This document shows, piece after piece, positions 6,613-13,251 of a stretch of 18,785 nucleotides of DNA (position 1 is its first letter; each line of letters starts with the position of its first letter). Origin of the DNA: Pseudanabaena sp. UBA1465 (GTDB lineage: Bacteria; Cyanobacteriota; Cyanobacteriia; Pseudanabaenales; Pseudanabaenaceae); NCBI GenBank assembly GCA_002325645.1, contig DCSN01000259.1:1-18785 (forward strand), in the 5' to 3' direction. Below the pieces are notes generated by a model. That model was not told the origin of the DNA. It saw only the letters and a program-made list of their open reading frames with translations, and did not search any database. Made by a program: the position numbers and the translations under genes.

Positions 6613-7734
6613 TTAACCATTTGTAACTTCTAAAATAGATTCAATTTCTGCCAGCTTTTGCTGAAAAAGTGTGCGTAGATCTGTTAGCTGTTGTGGATCT
6701 ATATTGGCGATATTTTCCTTAGATAATTTCTCGACGCTACGTTGTATCGCTGTAATTTCCTTTGACGGACTATGCTCTGACTTAATGTATTTAGACTTAA
6801 TTTGAGCAATAAGTTCTCTAGTCTTGGCTACATTTAAATCCTGTGATAATACCTGCTCAGTTGCCTTGATCCGTTCTTTTGATGCTATTTTTTCTGAAGT
6901 TTCTAAGGTTTTAGTGGATAGGACAGAAAGCGCTAAAGCATGAGCGCCCTTGAGTCCGCGTTCCCTAATCGCTTGCTTTAAGTCATTAGGCAAGGACAGC
7001 ATCGGCATCAGATTTGCTTTTACTGATGTTGGGTTGAGCGCTAAACCTAGCAACACTAACAGTAATTTTTCTTCGGATTCATTCACGCCTAAACTTTGAA
7101 GTCCTGAGATCTGCTCTTCGGTGGTGACGGTGACAAGACTTGTTAGTTGACTTGTTTGTTTTTGTCTTTCTAACCGTCTTAACACCGTTGCCAGAACTGT
7201 CAATATCTCGTCAGCCCCCATACTGGTAACATCAGCAACTTCTTTAAAGATTGCTTCGGCTTTATCAAGAGGATTAAGATCCTCATGGTGAATAAATGTC
7301 AATAACGCTTTGCGATGTAAGTCATTTGGCATGATGGCGATGACCGATCGCAATGTTTGCCATCCTAAGATTTTGGCTGCTTCCCAACGGCGTTGACCAT
7401 CTAGTAGGAGATAGTTGTCATCTTGAGGAATCACAATTAATGGTGTAATTTGCCCATCTTTTTCGAGACTTCTAGCAATGATTTGGATACTTTCATTGGT
7501 AATAGTCTGACGCGGTTGATTAGGGTTTGCTTGGATCTTGCTTACCTCAATATCTTTTTCACCCGACTGTTCTTGTAGCTGAGATCTGAGAGTTTCAATT
7601 TGCTGTTCGAGAACTGGAGACTGAGAAGATCGCAGCTTTTCTACTTCGGCTTGTAGTTCACTGATACGTTGTGCTTGATCTGTCGCTTGGATTGCGCCAG
7701 TAAATCTTTGTGAAATTGATGGAATTTTTCCCAT
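6613..7734 (-). CDS. parB: ParB-family partition protein
   Basis: From the ATG at 7734 the protein has 373 residues. A coiled coil at about 18-55 is followed by the ParB/Srx nuclease-like domain: the box with NPNQPRQ (about 70), then LLLDGQRRWEAAKILGW (about 108-124), the conserved GxRRxxA element that binds CTP in ParB proteins. A helical region with the DNA-binding section follows, then a charged C-terminal helix for dimerisation. It should load at a centromere site and act with ParA in segregation. I place the start at 7734 because CAGGAAAT lies 7 nt before it and the protein then begins MGKIPSISQRF, like related cyanobacterial ParBs. ATG 7770 and GTG 7779 are possible longer starts. Confidence 0.85.
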   Translation of the reverse strand: MGKIPSISQRFTGAIQATDQAQRISELQAEVEKLRSSQSPVLEQQIETLRSQLQEQSGEKDIEVSKIQANPNQPRQTITNESIQIIARSLEKDGQITPLIVIPQDDNYLLLDGQRRWEAAKILGWQTLRSVIAIMPNDLHRKALLTFIHHEDLNPLDKAEAIFKEVADVTSMGADEILTVLATVLRRLERQKQTSQLTSLVTVTTEEQISGLQSLGVNESEEKLLLVLLGLALNPTSVKANLMPMLSLPNDLKQAIRERGLKGAHALALSVLSTKTLETSEKIASKERIKATEQVLSQDLNVAKTRELIAQIKSKYIKSEHSPSKEITAIQRSVEKLSKENIANIDPQQLTDLRTLFQQKLAEIESILEVTNG

Positions 7735-7772
7735 GAGATATTTCCTGTTTGAATTTATTTGTTCTAACATGG

Positions 7773-7787
7773 TCGGCACTTTGCGCC
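7773..7787 (-). other. Small GC-rich hairpin between parA and parB
   Basis: On the minus strand, CGGCGC-AAA-GTGCCG folds into a 6-bp stem (one G-U pair) with an AAA loop. It lies directly after the parA stop (7795-7797) and before the parB ribosome binding site. It could stabilise the parA end of the message or modulate ParB output. No T-run follows, so it is not an obvious terminator. Confidence 0.3.
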
Positions 7788-7794
7788 GCCCATC

Positions 7795-8586
7795 CTAACC
7801 TTTTAATAATTTAATGATGTCTTTGGCGATCGCTTGAAAATCGCTGCAAGCAGGATGATTCGGGCGATATTTTTGTAATGGCAACCCATTAGCACTAGAG
7901 TTTTTGAATTCAGATGAATCACGGATATGTGGATATAGTTTGATTCTTAACTGTTCAGTTATTTCTGGTAACTGTTGTAAATATTGTCGATGGATCGCGC
8001 GGCTACTGTCATAGAGACTAGGTACTAGTCCAAGTATCTGAGGAGAAGGATCGAGTTTGAGATCGTCTGTGATAGAGATCGCCCATTCGACTAAATCCGC
8101 AACACCAGAGATGGACTTCATTTCTAGCTGGATCGGTACAAGTAAGCCTGTACTAGCAGCGATCGCATTTTCGCAAATTATGCCCATTGTGGCAGGGCAG
8201 TCCAAGATCACCACATCATGACGGAGGGGATGACTTTTTAAGCGATCGGCGAGAGCATATTCGCCTCGGCGACGAATCACCAAATCATCGGCTAGTCTTG
8301 CCATGCTGGGATGCCCTTGACAGACTTCGATGTTAGGAATATCCCATGCAGGAACCAATGTCCAATCACCTATAAATTCTTTAGACAAAGCGCCAACTAT
8401 TGATGTTTCTGGGGTGGCGGGTGGGAGTCCACAGAAAACATCCAAAGCACGTTGAGGATCAAGATCGATTAATGCAACAGATATTTTATGCTTGCTCAAT
8501 TCATAGGCGAGGTGGACAGCGAGAGTTGATTTCCCTACCCCGCCTGCATTTGCAACAATTCCAATGATGATTTGTTTTTTGCTCAT
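7795..8586 (-). CDS. parA: ParA-family partition ATPase
   Basis: A 263-aa ParA/MinD-type ATPase that, with ParB, segregates a plasmid or chromosome. NAGGVGKST (13-21) is the P-loop with Lys19; VALIDLDPQ follows as the switch I region and VVILDCPA as Walker B. The position of the deviant-Walker signature lysine (KGGVGK) holds Ala14, a substitution I also associate with other cyanobacterial ParA proteins. The C-terminal segment with KNSSANGLPLQKYRPNHPA fits plasmid ParAs. ATG at 8586 gives the usual N-terminus; the frame stays open to 8643, but that extension would translate through the 22-bp palindrome. No clear ribosome binding site is present. parB follows 60 bp downstream. Confidence 0.88.
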   Translation of the reverse strand: MSKKQIIIGIVANAGGVGKSTLAVHLAYELSKHKISVALIDLDPQRALDVFCGLPPATPETSIVGALSKEFIGDWTLVPAWDIPNIEVCQGHPSMARLADDLVIRRRGEYALADRLKSHPLRHDVVILDCPATMGIICENAIAASTGLLVPIQLEMKSISGVADLVEWAISITDDLKLDPSPQILGLVPSLYDSSRAIHRQYLQQLPEITEQLRIKLYPHIRDSSEFKNSSANGLPLQKYRPNHPACSDFQAIAKDIIKLLKG

Positions 8587-8600
8587 GTCATTGCCAGCGA

Positions 8601-8622
8601 TGTCGTATTTTAATATACGACA
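8601..8622. promoter_or_regulatory. 22-bp palindrome, copy 1, before parA
   Basis: Arms TGTCGTAT (8601-8608) and ATACGACA (8615-8622) around TTTAAT make a 22-bp palindrome with a single mismatched pair. It ends 14 bp from the parA start, so a bound protein would sit over the promoter or 5' leader of parAB. Together with copy 2 it is a likely operator for ParA or ParB autoregulation, or a centromere site. Confidence 0.65.
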
Positions 8623-8676
8623 TATTCGTAGATACTTACACAATAAAAATTTAGCGTTGGATAGGTAGTTGTGCGG

Positions 8677-8698
8677 TGTCGTATTTTAAAATACGACA
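8677..8698. promoter_or_regulatory. 22-bp palindrome, copy 2, perfect
   Basis: TGTCGTATTTT followed by its exact reverse complement: a perfect 22-bp palindrome sharing all but one base with copy 1. The centres are 76 bp apart, about seven helical turns, allowing co-operative binding on one face. It lies 43 bp before the cupin ATG (8742). I found no further copy in the window. Confidence 0.65.
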
Positions 8699-8741
8699 TA
8701 CTATGGCTTCCTTTGCCATAAATTTTGGGATGTGCCTAACC

Positions 8742-9065
8742 ATGCAAAATATCTATGAACTACCTCAAGTGTTAGATCAACTAGAAAAATTTGAGCCAAT
8801 TGTTTCTGGTAAAAATATCCAGATTGAGCGCATCATTTCCACAGGACAAACCACCCCATCAGGACAATGGTATGACCAAGAACTTGATGAATGGGTAATC
8901 TTACTTCAAGGTGAAGCCGAACTTTCCTATGCAGACGATACGAGAATAAAACTAAATGTGGGAGATTATCTGCTCATTCCTGCCCATACAAAGCATCGTG
9001 TTGAATACACTAGTGTCGAGCCTGCCTGTATTTGGTTAGCCGTACATGGGCAATTTTCATCTTAG
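8742..9065 (+). CDS. Small cupin-domain protein
   Basis: A 107-aa single-domain cupin. WYDQELDEWVILLQGEAEL (about 45-63) is cupin motif 1, with acidic residues where metal ligands lie, and GDYLLIPAHTKHRVEYT (about 79-95) is motif 2 with its PxHxxHxV core. The conserved WYDQ...EWV form is widespread in bacteria as a short protein of unknown substrate. I chose the third in-frame ATG because it gives the family length; ATGs at 8703 and 8730 and the GTG at 8676 (inside the palindrome) would add unrelated residues. The gene is divergent from parA, sharing the palindrome-bearing region, and its TAG overlaps the TAA of the convergent gene. Confidence 0.8.
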   Translation: MQNIYELPQVLDQLEKFEPIVSGKNIQIERIISTGQTTPSGQWYDQELDEWVILLQGEAELSYADDTRIKLNVGDYLLIPAHTKHRVEYTSVEPACIWLAVHGQFSS

Positions 9066-9724
9066 TTAATCCAAATCACGTTTGAATCATAAAATCCTCC
9101 CCGTTGCTCAAGTTTAAAATCACCCAAAAGTAAACCTAGCCAAGTTTCGACGATTGGCAATTGCAAAGCAGCTTGTAGATCTATCAAACGCATAGGCGGA
9201 GAATTATTTGCAAGGCAATGTGCGATCGACTCAATCCAACTCGAAACATCTTCAGCATGGGCAGTACTAATCGCTTGTTCAAATTCCTCATCAAAACTAA
9301 GCAAACTTCCCTGCTCCAAAGCTTGAATCAAAACCTCCTTGTCAATTTCGGCAACAACCGAATTACCATGTTTCGTTTGTTCAGGAATTTTCCTCGGTAA
9401 ACTTTGCAAAGGCTCAATAAACTGCTCAAAATCCACCACCATCGACTGACGCACATAACGATCAAAAGCATCATCAGCCATGATCGGCTCACCCTTTACC
9501 GCACGAGAATGTAACTCCTCAAATAAAAAATTAGAGCGATCGCAAAACAAATCAGCAATCTGACAAACCGCTTCTCCTGCTATTCGTAACTGCGATCGCG
9601 TATCGAGATCAACCAAAGTCAGATCCAAATGCTTAAACACCATTGGTAAATTTGCATCTTCAGGAGTCTGTCTCGCGATCGAAAGGACATCCCATAAATC
9701 CAACTCAATCTGTTTAACTTTCAT
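9062..9724 (-). CDS. Conserved cyanobacterial protein of unknown function
   Basis: A 220-aa soluble, acidic and helical protein starting MKVKQIELDLWDVL. I recognise no domain; it has the look of a conserved cyanobacterial hypothetical protein. The middle (about 85-140) is Asp/Glu-rich, and the C-terminus (LIDLQAALQLPIVETWLGLLLGD) resembles a small winged-helix-like segment followed by a short strand. ATG at 9724 is preferred to a frame start at 9781 that would run into the upstream gene. It begins 14 bp after the Cys-rich gene upstream, so the two form an operon, transcribed away from the TerY-P operon. Its stop codon overlaps that of the convergent cupin gene. Confidence 0.65.
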   Translation of the reverse strand: MKVKQIELDLWDVLSIARQTPEDANLPMVFKHLDLTLVDLDTRSQLRIAGEAVCQIADLFCDRSNFLFEELHSRAVKGEPIMADDAFDRYVRQSMVVDFEQFIEPLQSLPRKIPEQTKHGNSVVAEIDKEVLIQALEQGSLLSFDEEFEQAISTAHAEDVSSWIESIAHCLANNSPPMRLIDLQAALQLPIVETWLGLLLGDFKLEQRGGFYDSNVIWIN

Positions 9725-9738
9725 TGTCACACCGAAAA

Positions 9739-10230
9739 TTAATTTGAATGACAGGGACAAGGGCGCAAAGGACAAAGCCAAGGATCGAGGCGTTCTTGAC
9801 TGGCAAATTTCTTAATCCCATAATTTGACTCTAGCAAAACCAAGACTTTCTGCACATAAGTATGAACTTGAGTCGCAACCATTCCCGCACAATGAATTGG
9901 TGGAACCGCCGCAAACTTTTCTTGTCCTTTCCAAACTTGCGCCGCGATCGCATGAATTGGTGTATCAGTTCCCGACTGCCGATAAACCACTAACACCGCC
10001 CAAAAAATTGAGGCGAATTCATCAGTATTAACAACTAAATTTTCATCGAAATCACCACGTTGACGAGAGCGAATCAAATTACGGCGATCGCGATGACGAG
10101 CATAGGAACGGCGACTATAGCAAACCGTAGGATTCCAACAGCGATCACCATTATTGCCGTGAAGTTCTTGAGCCTGAGCCGCCGAAAGCACCGCACATTT
10201 TTTACACTTTTCGGGAATACCTTTAGTCAT
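9739..10230 (-). CDS. Small Cys-rich, probably zinc-binding protein
   Basis: A 163-aa protein of unknown function. CKKC (9-12) pairs with two further cysteines in CWNPTVC (31-37), giving a probable zinc-binding knuckle. It is followed by a very basic segment (RRSYARHRDRRNLIRSRQR, 40-58) that could bind nucleic acid. The middle is an alpha/beta segment (FASIFWAVLVVYRQ). The end, DPWLCPLRPCPCHSN, holds three more Cys and a His. The layout suggests an RNA- or DNA-binding accessory factor; this is inference. It heads the two-gene operon running leftwards and shares a 194-bp divergent intergenic region with the TerY-like gene. The ATG at 10230 has no clear ribosome binding site. Confidence 0.6.
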   Translation of the reverse strand: MTKGIPEKCKKCAVLSAAQAQELHGNNGDRCWNPTVCYSRRSYARHRDRRNLIRSRQRGDFDENLVVNTDEFASIFWAVLVVYRQSGTDTPIHAIAAQVWKGQEKFAAVPPIHCAGMVATQVHTYVQKVLVLLESNYGIKKFASQERLDPWLCPLRPCPCHSN

Positions 10231-10424
10231 GTTTGGGCAAAAAATAACTTGAAAAACGTGATTTCGTAAACATTACTTTTTTGTAATCTAAAAAATGAAT
10301 GATATCTGATACAGTACTAATGGTATTTGGTAAATCTTGTGATTCAGCCTAACGGACATCATCAGTCTTTGCATGAAGTAGCAAATTTAGTAAGTAGTTA
10401 AATATTGATCATGGGGGCATTTTT
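10231..10424. promoter_or_regulatory. Divergent promoter region of the TerY-P operon
   Basis: 194 bp between the divergent Cys-rich gene and the VWA gene must carry promoters for both directions. An inverted repeat ATTAC-TTTTTT-GTAAT (10272-10287) could be an operator or part of a promoter. TTGTAA (10281-10286) resembles a -35 box, but no -10 at 17 nt is convincing. GGGGG (10413-10417) is the likely ribosome binding site of the VWA gene. Nothing else recognisable is present. Confidence 0.4.
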
Positions 10425-11123
10425 GTGAACAGTAAATTTAAGAGTTTTACAGTACCGACGGCGCGGATGATGCCTGTCATCATTTTGGCAGATGTTAGTG
10501 GAAGTATGACTAAGCAAGGCAAAATCACTATACTAAATCGGGCGATCGCCGCTATGATTCAAGAATTTAAGAATGATACCTTTGCGCTTGCGGATATTCA
10601 TGTTGCTGTGATTACTTTTGGTAAAGGGGGCGCAGTAACCCACATTCCCCTAACTCCTGCTTCTAAGATTCAATGGGAGGACATGAAGGCAGAGGGGACG
10701 ACTCCTATGGCAGCAGCCTTTGAGCTTGTCAATCAGTTAGTTGAGGATCGTAATACTATTCCTAGTCGTTCATACTACCCGAATCTGATTCTCGTTTCTG
10801 ATGGTGTGCCTACTGATGACAAAGGAAAAGCTAGTAAAAACTGGCAAGAATCCCTAAATAAATTACTAACATCTGACCGAGCAAGTAAGGCTGTAAGGTT
10901 TGCGATGGGAATTGGTGAAGATATCGATCGAGATGTTCTCAATGCCTTTGTTGCCAATCAAAGTACGCAAATTCCTGTTTTTACGGCTGATGAAACAAAT
11001 ATCCAGCGATTCTTTCGTTGGGTGACATTTTCTGTGGCAACACGATCGCGCAGTGCTGATCCTAGTCAATTACAGCAACTAGTTGACCCTAATTCTCCTG
11101 ATTTGGATGACATTGATTTCTAA
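10425..11123 (+). CDS. TerY-like VWA-domain protein (TerY-P triad)
   Basis: A 232-aa protein that is almost entirely one von Willebrand factor A domain of the TerY type. The metal-ion-dependent adhesion site is complete: D23-x-S25-x-S27 (ADVSGSM), Thr92/93 (GTTPM) and Asp126 (VSDGVPTD). Such proteins bind partners through the metal and are thought to act as adaptors or chaperone-like scaffolds. The start is GTG at 10425, 7 nt after GGGGG. Its TAA overlaps the next ATG (TAATG), so it is translationally coupled to the PP2C gene. VWA, PP2C and kinase in a row is the TerY-P (TerY-phosphorylation) triad described by comparative genomics and listed among candidate antiphage systems. Confidence 0.88.
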   Translation: MNSKFKSFTVPTARMMPVIILADVSGSMTKQGKITILNRAIAAMIQEFKNDTFALADIHVAVITFGKGGAVTHIPLTPASKIQWEDMKAEGTTPMAAAFELVNQLVEDRNTIPSRSYYPNLILVSDGVPTDDKGKASKNWQESLNKLLTSDRASKAVRFAMGIGEDIDRDVLNAFVANQSTQIPVFTADETNIQRFFRWVTFSVATRSRSADPSQLQQLVDPNSPDLDDIDF

Positions 11124-11851
11124 TGACGGAAATATCCAGTAACAAATTAATTGCTTTTGGTGCTTCGGTCACTGGCTCACAGCACAAACGCGATCACCGC
11201 CCTAATGAAGATGCATGGATGGGAGGTCAGAGTAAATTTGGCACATTTATCGCTATCAGTGACGGATTAGGCTCAAAGCCAAATGCTCGTCAAGGGGCAA
11301 AGATGGCTTGCCGTGCGGTTAAAGATGCTTTGCGCCATTGGGGAAATAGTGTAGATGCTTCACCAACGCTCTTATTGCGCTTAATTCATATTCTTTGGAA
11401 CTTATATGTTTTACCAGCCAGTGAAAACGATAGTGCGACTACCTGCTTGTTTGCCGTTATTTCATCTGAGGGGAAGTTGGTAATGGCGCAGCTTGGGGAT
11501 GGTTTAGTAGCAATGCGTAAAGCTGATGGTACTTTACATCGACTTAATTTTGAGAGAACAGGATTTAGTAATCAAACAACAGGTTTAGGGATCTCGCGGT
11601 CTACTCAAGACTGGCAAATACTAACTTTACCTGTTTTAGAAATTGGTGATGCAATTTTATTGGCTACGGATGGCATTTCTGAAGATTTACAAAGCGATCG
11701 CCTAAGTGATTTTATTGCCATGCTCTTAACAGATTTTGCGCCAATGCCCCCCTATCAACGTTGGCAAGCTTTGTGTCGGGAACTGCGCGAATTTCCTGTC
11801 CCGAATCATTTAGATGATAAAACCCTTGCTATGCTTTGGAGGCAGCCGTGA
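11123..11851 (+). CDS. PP2C-type protein phosphatase (TerY-P triad)
   Basis: A 242-aa PP2C-like Ser/Thr phosphatase. The metal-binding motifs are present in order: NED (28-30), SDGLGS (46-51), LGDG (124-127), ATDG (181-184) and DDKT (231-234). It should remove phosphates placed by the kinase encoded next, possibly on the VWA or helicase proteins. It is compact relative to the usual PP2C domain of about 250-260 residues but lacks no core motif. It overlaps the VWA stop at TAATG, and its own TGA (11849-11851) overlaps the GTG of the kinase gene, indicating fixed stoichiometry across the triad. Confidence 0.88.
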   Translation: MTEISSNKLIAFGASVTGSQHKRDHRPNEDAWMGGQSKFGTFIAISDGLGSKPNARQGAKMACRAVKDALRHWGNSVDASPTLLLRLIHILWNLYVLPASENDSATTCLFAVISSEGKLVMAQLGDGLVAMRKADGTLHRLNFERTGFSNQTTGLGISRSTQDWQILTLPVLEIGDAILLATDGISEDLQSDRLSDFIAMLLTDFAPMPPYQRWQALCRELREFPVPNHLDDKTLAMLWRQP

Positions 11852-13251
11852 ATAATATCAACATAAGCAACAACAGAAAATGCGTTACTGATGAACATGG
11901 CACAGTCTATGAAATTGATCGCAAGTTGGGCGAGGGTGGACAGGGCAAAGTTTACTCTGTCAAGAATGGTCGCTATGCGATCAAGGTTTTACAGCAGGCT
12001 AATCAGTCACAGCGAGAAGGATTGCGCCGTCAAATAAAGCTAGTACGTCAGTTAGATTTAAAGGGATTGAATATTGCTCGTCCGATCGCTTTATTAAAAG
12101 AACCAAGATTAGGTTATGTGATGGAATTACTGACGGGTATGGAACCTCTCAGCAACTTAATTCCGACTCCTCTTCAGTTTCGAGAAATTGATAGTCTTGT
12201 GGAGTGGTATCTCCAAGGAGGTGGTCTGGGTCGCCGATTAAGATTGCTGGCAAAATGTGCCGAGATTTTTTCTAAATTGCACGCCAAGGGTTTGGTATAC
12301 GGTGATCCGTCCCCCAATAATATCTTTATTTCAGCTAATAATACTTCAGAAGAAGTCTGGTTAATTGATTCCGATAATTTGCGCTCTGAAGACTCCGCGA
12401 TCGCGAGTAGACTTCGGACTACACCCTATGCTGCACCAGAGATCGAGTTGGGTATATCAGGGACAAATACATTAACTGATGCCCATGCTTTTGCGGTGAT
12501 TGCTTTTCAAACATTGAGCTTTGTTCATCCTCTCATGGGTGATTTAGTGGAAAATGGTGATCCTGAGATGATCAATCAAGCTGTGCAAGGTAAGTTGCCT
12601 TGGGTTGATGCCCCTAACGATGATCGCAATCTTTCTAGCTATGGGTTTCCCCGCGATATGGTTTTATCTCCTAGACTGCAAAGGCTTTGTGCTAAGACTT
12701 TTGGTGAAGGTTTGAGCAATCCCCAGGTAAGACCGAGTGTTAATCAATGGGTGGAAACATTACATTCAGCAGCAGACTATATGCTCCAGTGCCAGAGTTG
12801 TGAAAGTACTTTTTATGCAACTAGCAAATTATGTGCTTGGTGTGATGCGCCTAGATCTTCATTTGTCCAATTAGCTATTTCTCAGTGGGAGCCTCAACAT
12901 GGTGCGATGCTGCCGATATTACAGGCGATCGCCTTACAAGTTGAGCAACCAAGAGAGTTAACACGCCGCATTACTAGGGGATGGGTAGAAAATCAGCAAG
13001 ATCAGGCTTGTATTAGATTAACGGCACAACAAGAAGCCACAGGTCTTCATATAACTGTGCAAAGTCTTGATGGTAAAAGCTACTGGTTAACCTCTGACGG
13101 TAGAGAAAAACTAGAGGTAGAATTTGGCGATCGCCCTAAACGATTTCCGCTTGATCAGCAACGTTTCGGATCTTGGTTTTTACATTTTGGCGCATTGGAT
13201 CGCCCTCATCGAGTTGCCAAATTTAATTTAGTTATGGGAGGTGTGTCATGA
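11848..13251 (+). CDS. Ser/Thr protein kinase with zinc ribbon (TerY-P triad)
   Basis: A 467-aa protein from GTG 11848, which has GGAGG (11838-11842) 5 nt ahead; a TTG at 11836 is less likely. The kinase domain spans about 19-300: glycine loop GEGGQGKV (28-35), Lys46 (YAIK), catalytic loop YGDPSPNN with Asp153 and Asn158, and DSD in place of DFG at Asp174. HRDxK is altered to YGDPS, as is common in TerY-P-type kinases. A zinc ribbon with CQSC (315-318) and CAWC (329-332) follows, then a beta-rich tail of about 130 residues that may sense or bind something. It is probably an active kinase opposing the PP2C. Its TGA overlaps the ATG of the helicase gene. Confidence 0.87.
   Translation: MNNINISNNRKCVTDEHGTVYEIDRKLGEGGQGKVYSVKNGRYAIKVLQQANQSQREGLRRQIKLVRQLDLKGLNIARPIALLKEPRLGYVMELLTGMEPLSNLIPTPLQFREIDSLVEWYLQGGGLGRRLRLLAKCAEIFSKLHAKGLVYGDPSPNNIFISANNTSEEVWLIDSDNLRSEDSAIASRLRTTPYAAPEIELGISGTNTLTDAHAFAVIAFQTLSFVHPLMGDLVENGDPEMINQAVQGKLPWVDAPNDDRNLSSYGFPRDMVLSPRLQRLCAKTFGEGLSNPQVRPSVNQWVETLHSAADYMLQCQSCESTFYATSKLCAWCDAPRSSFVQLAISQWEPQHGAMLPILQAIALQVEQPRELTRRITRGWVENQQDQACIRLTAQQEATGLHITVQSLDGKSYWLTSDGREKLEVEFGDRPKRFPLDQQRFGSWFLHFGALDRPHRVAKFNLVMGGVS

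Noticed and set aside
8587..8643. Upstream ATG start for parA
   Set aside because: It would translate through the 22-bp palindrome and add 19 residues unlike ParA N-termini.
8676..8741. GTG/ATG starts extending the cupin gene upstream
   Set aside because: The GTG at 8676 overlaps the palindrome, and the extra residues do not fit the cupin family, whose length matches the ATG at 8742.
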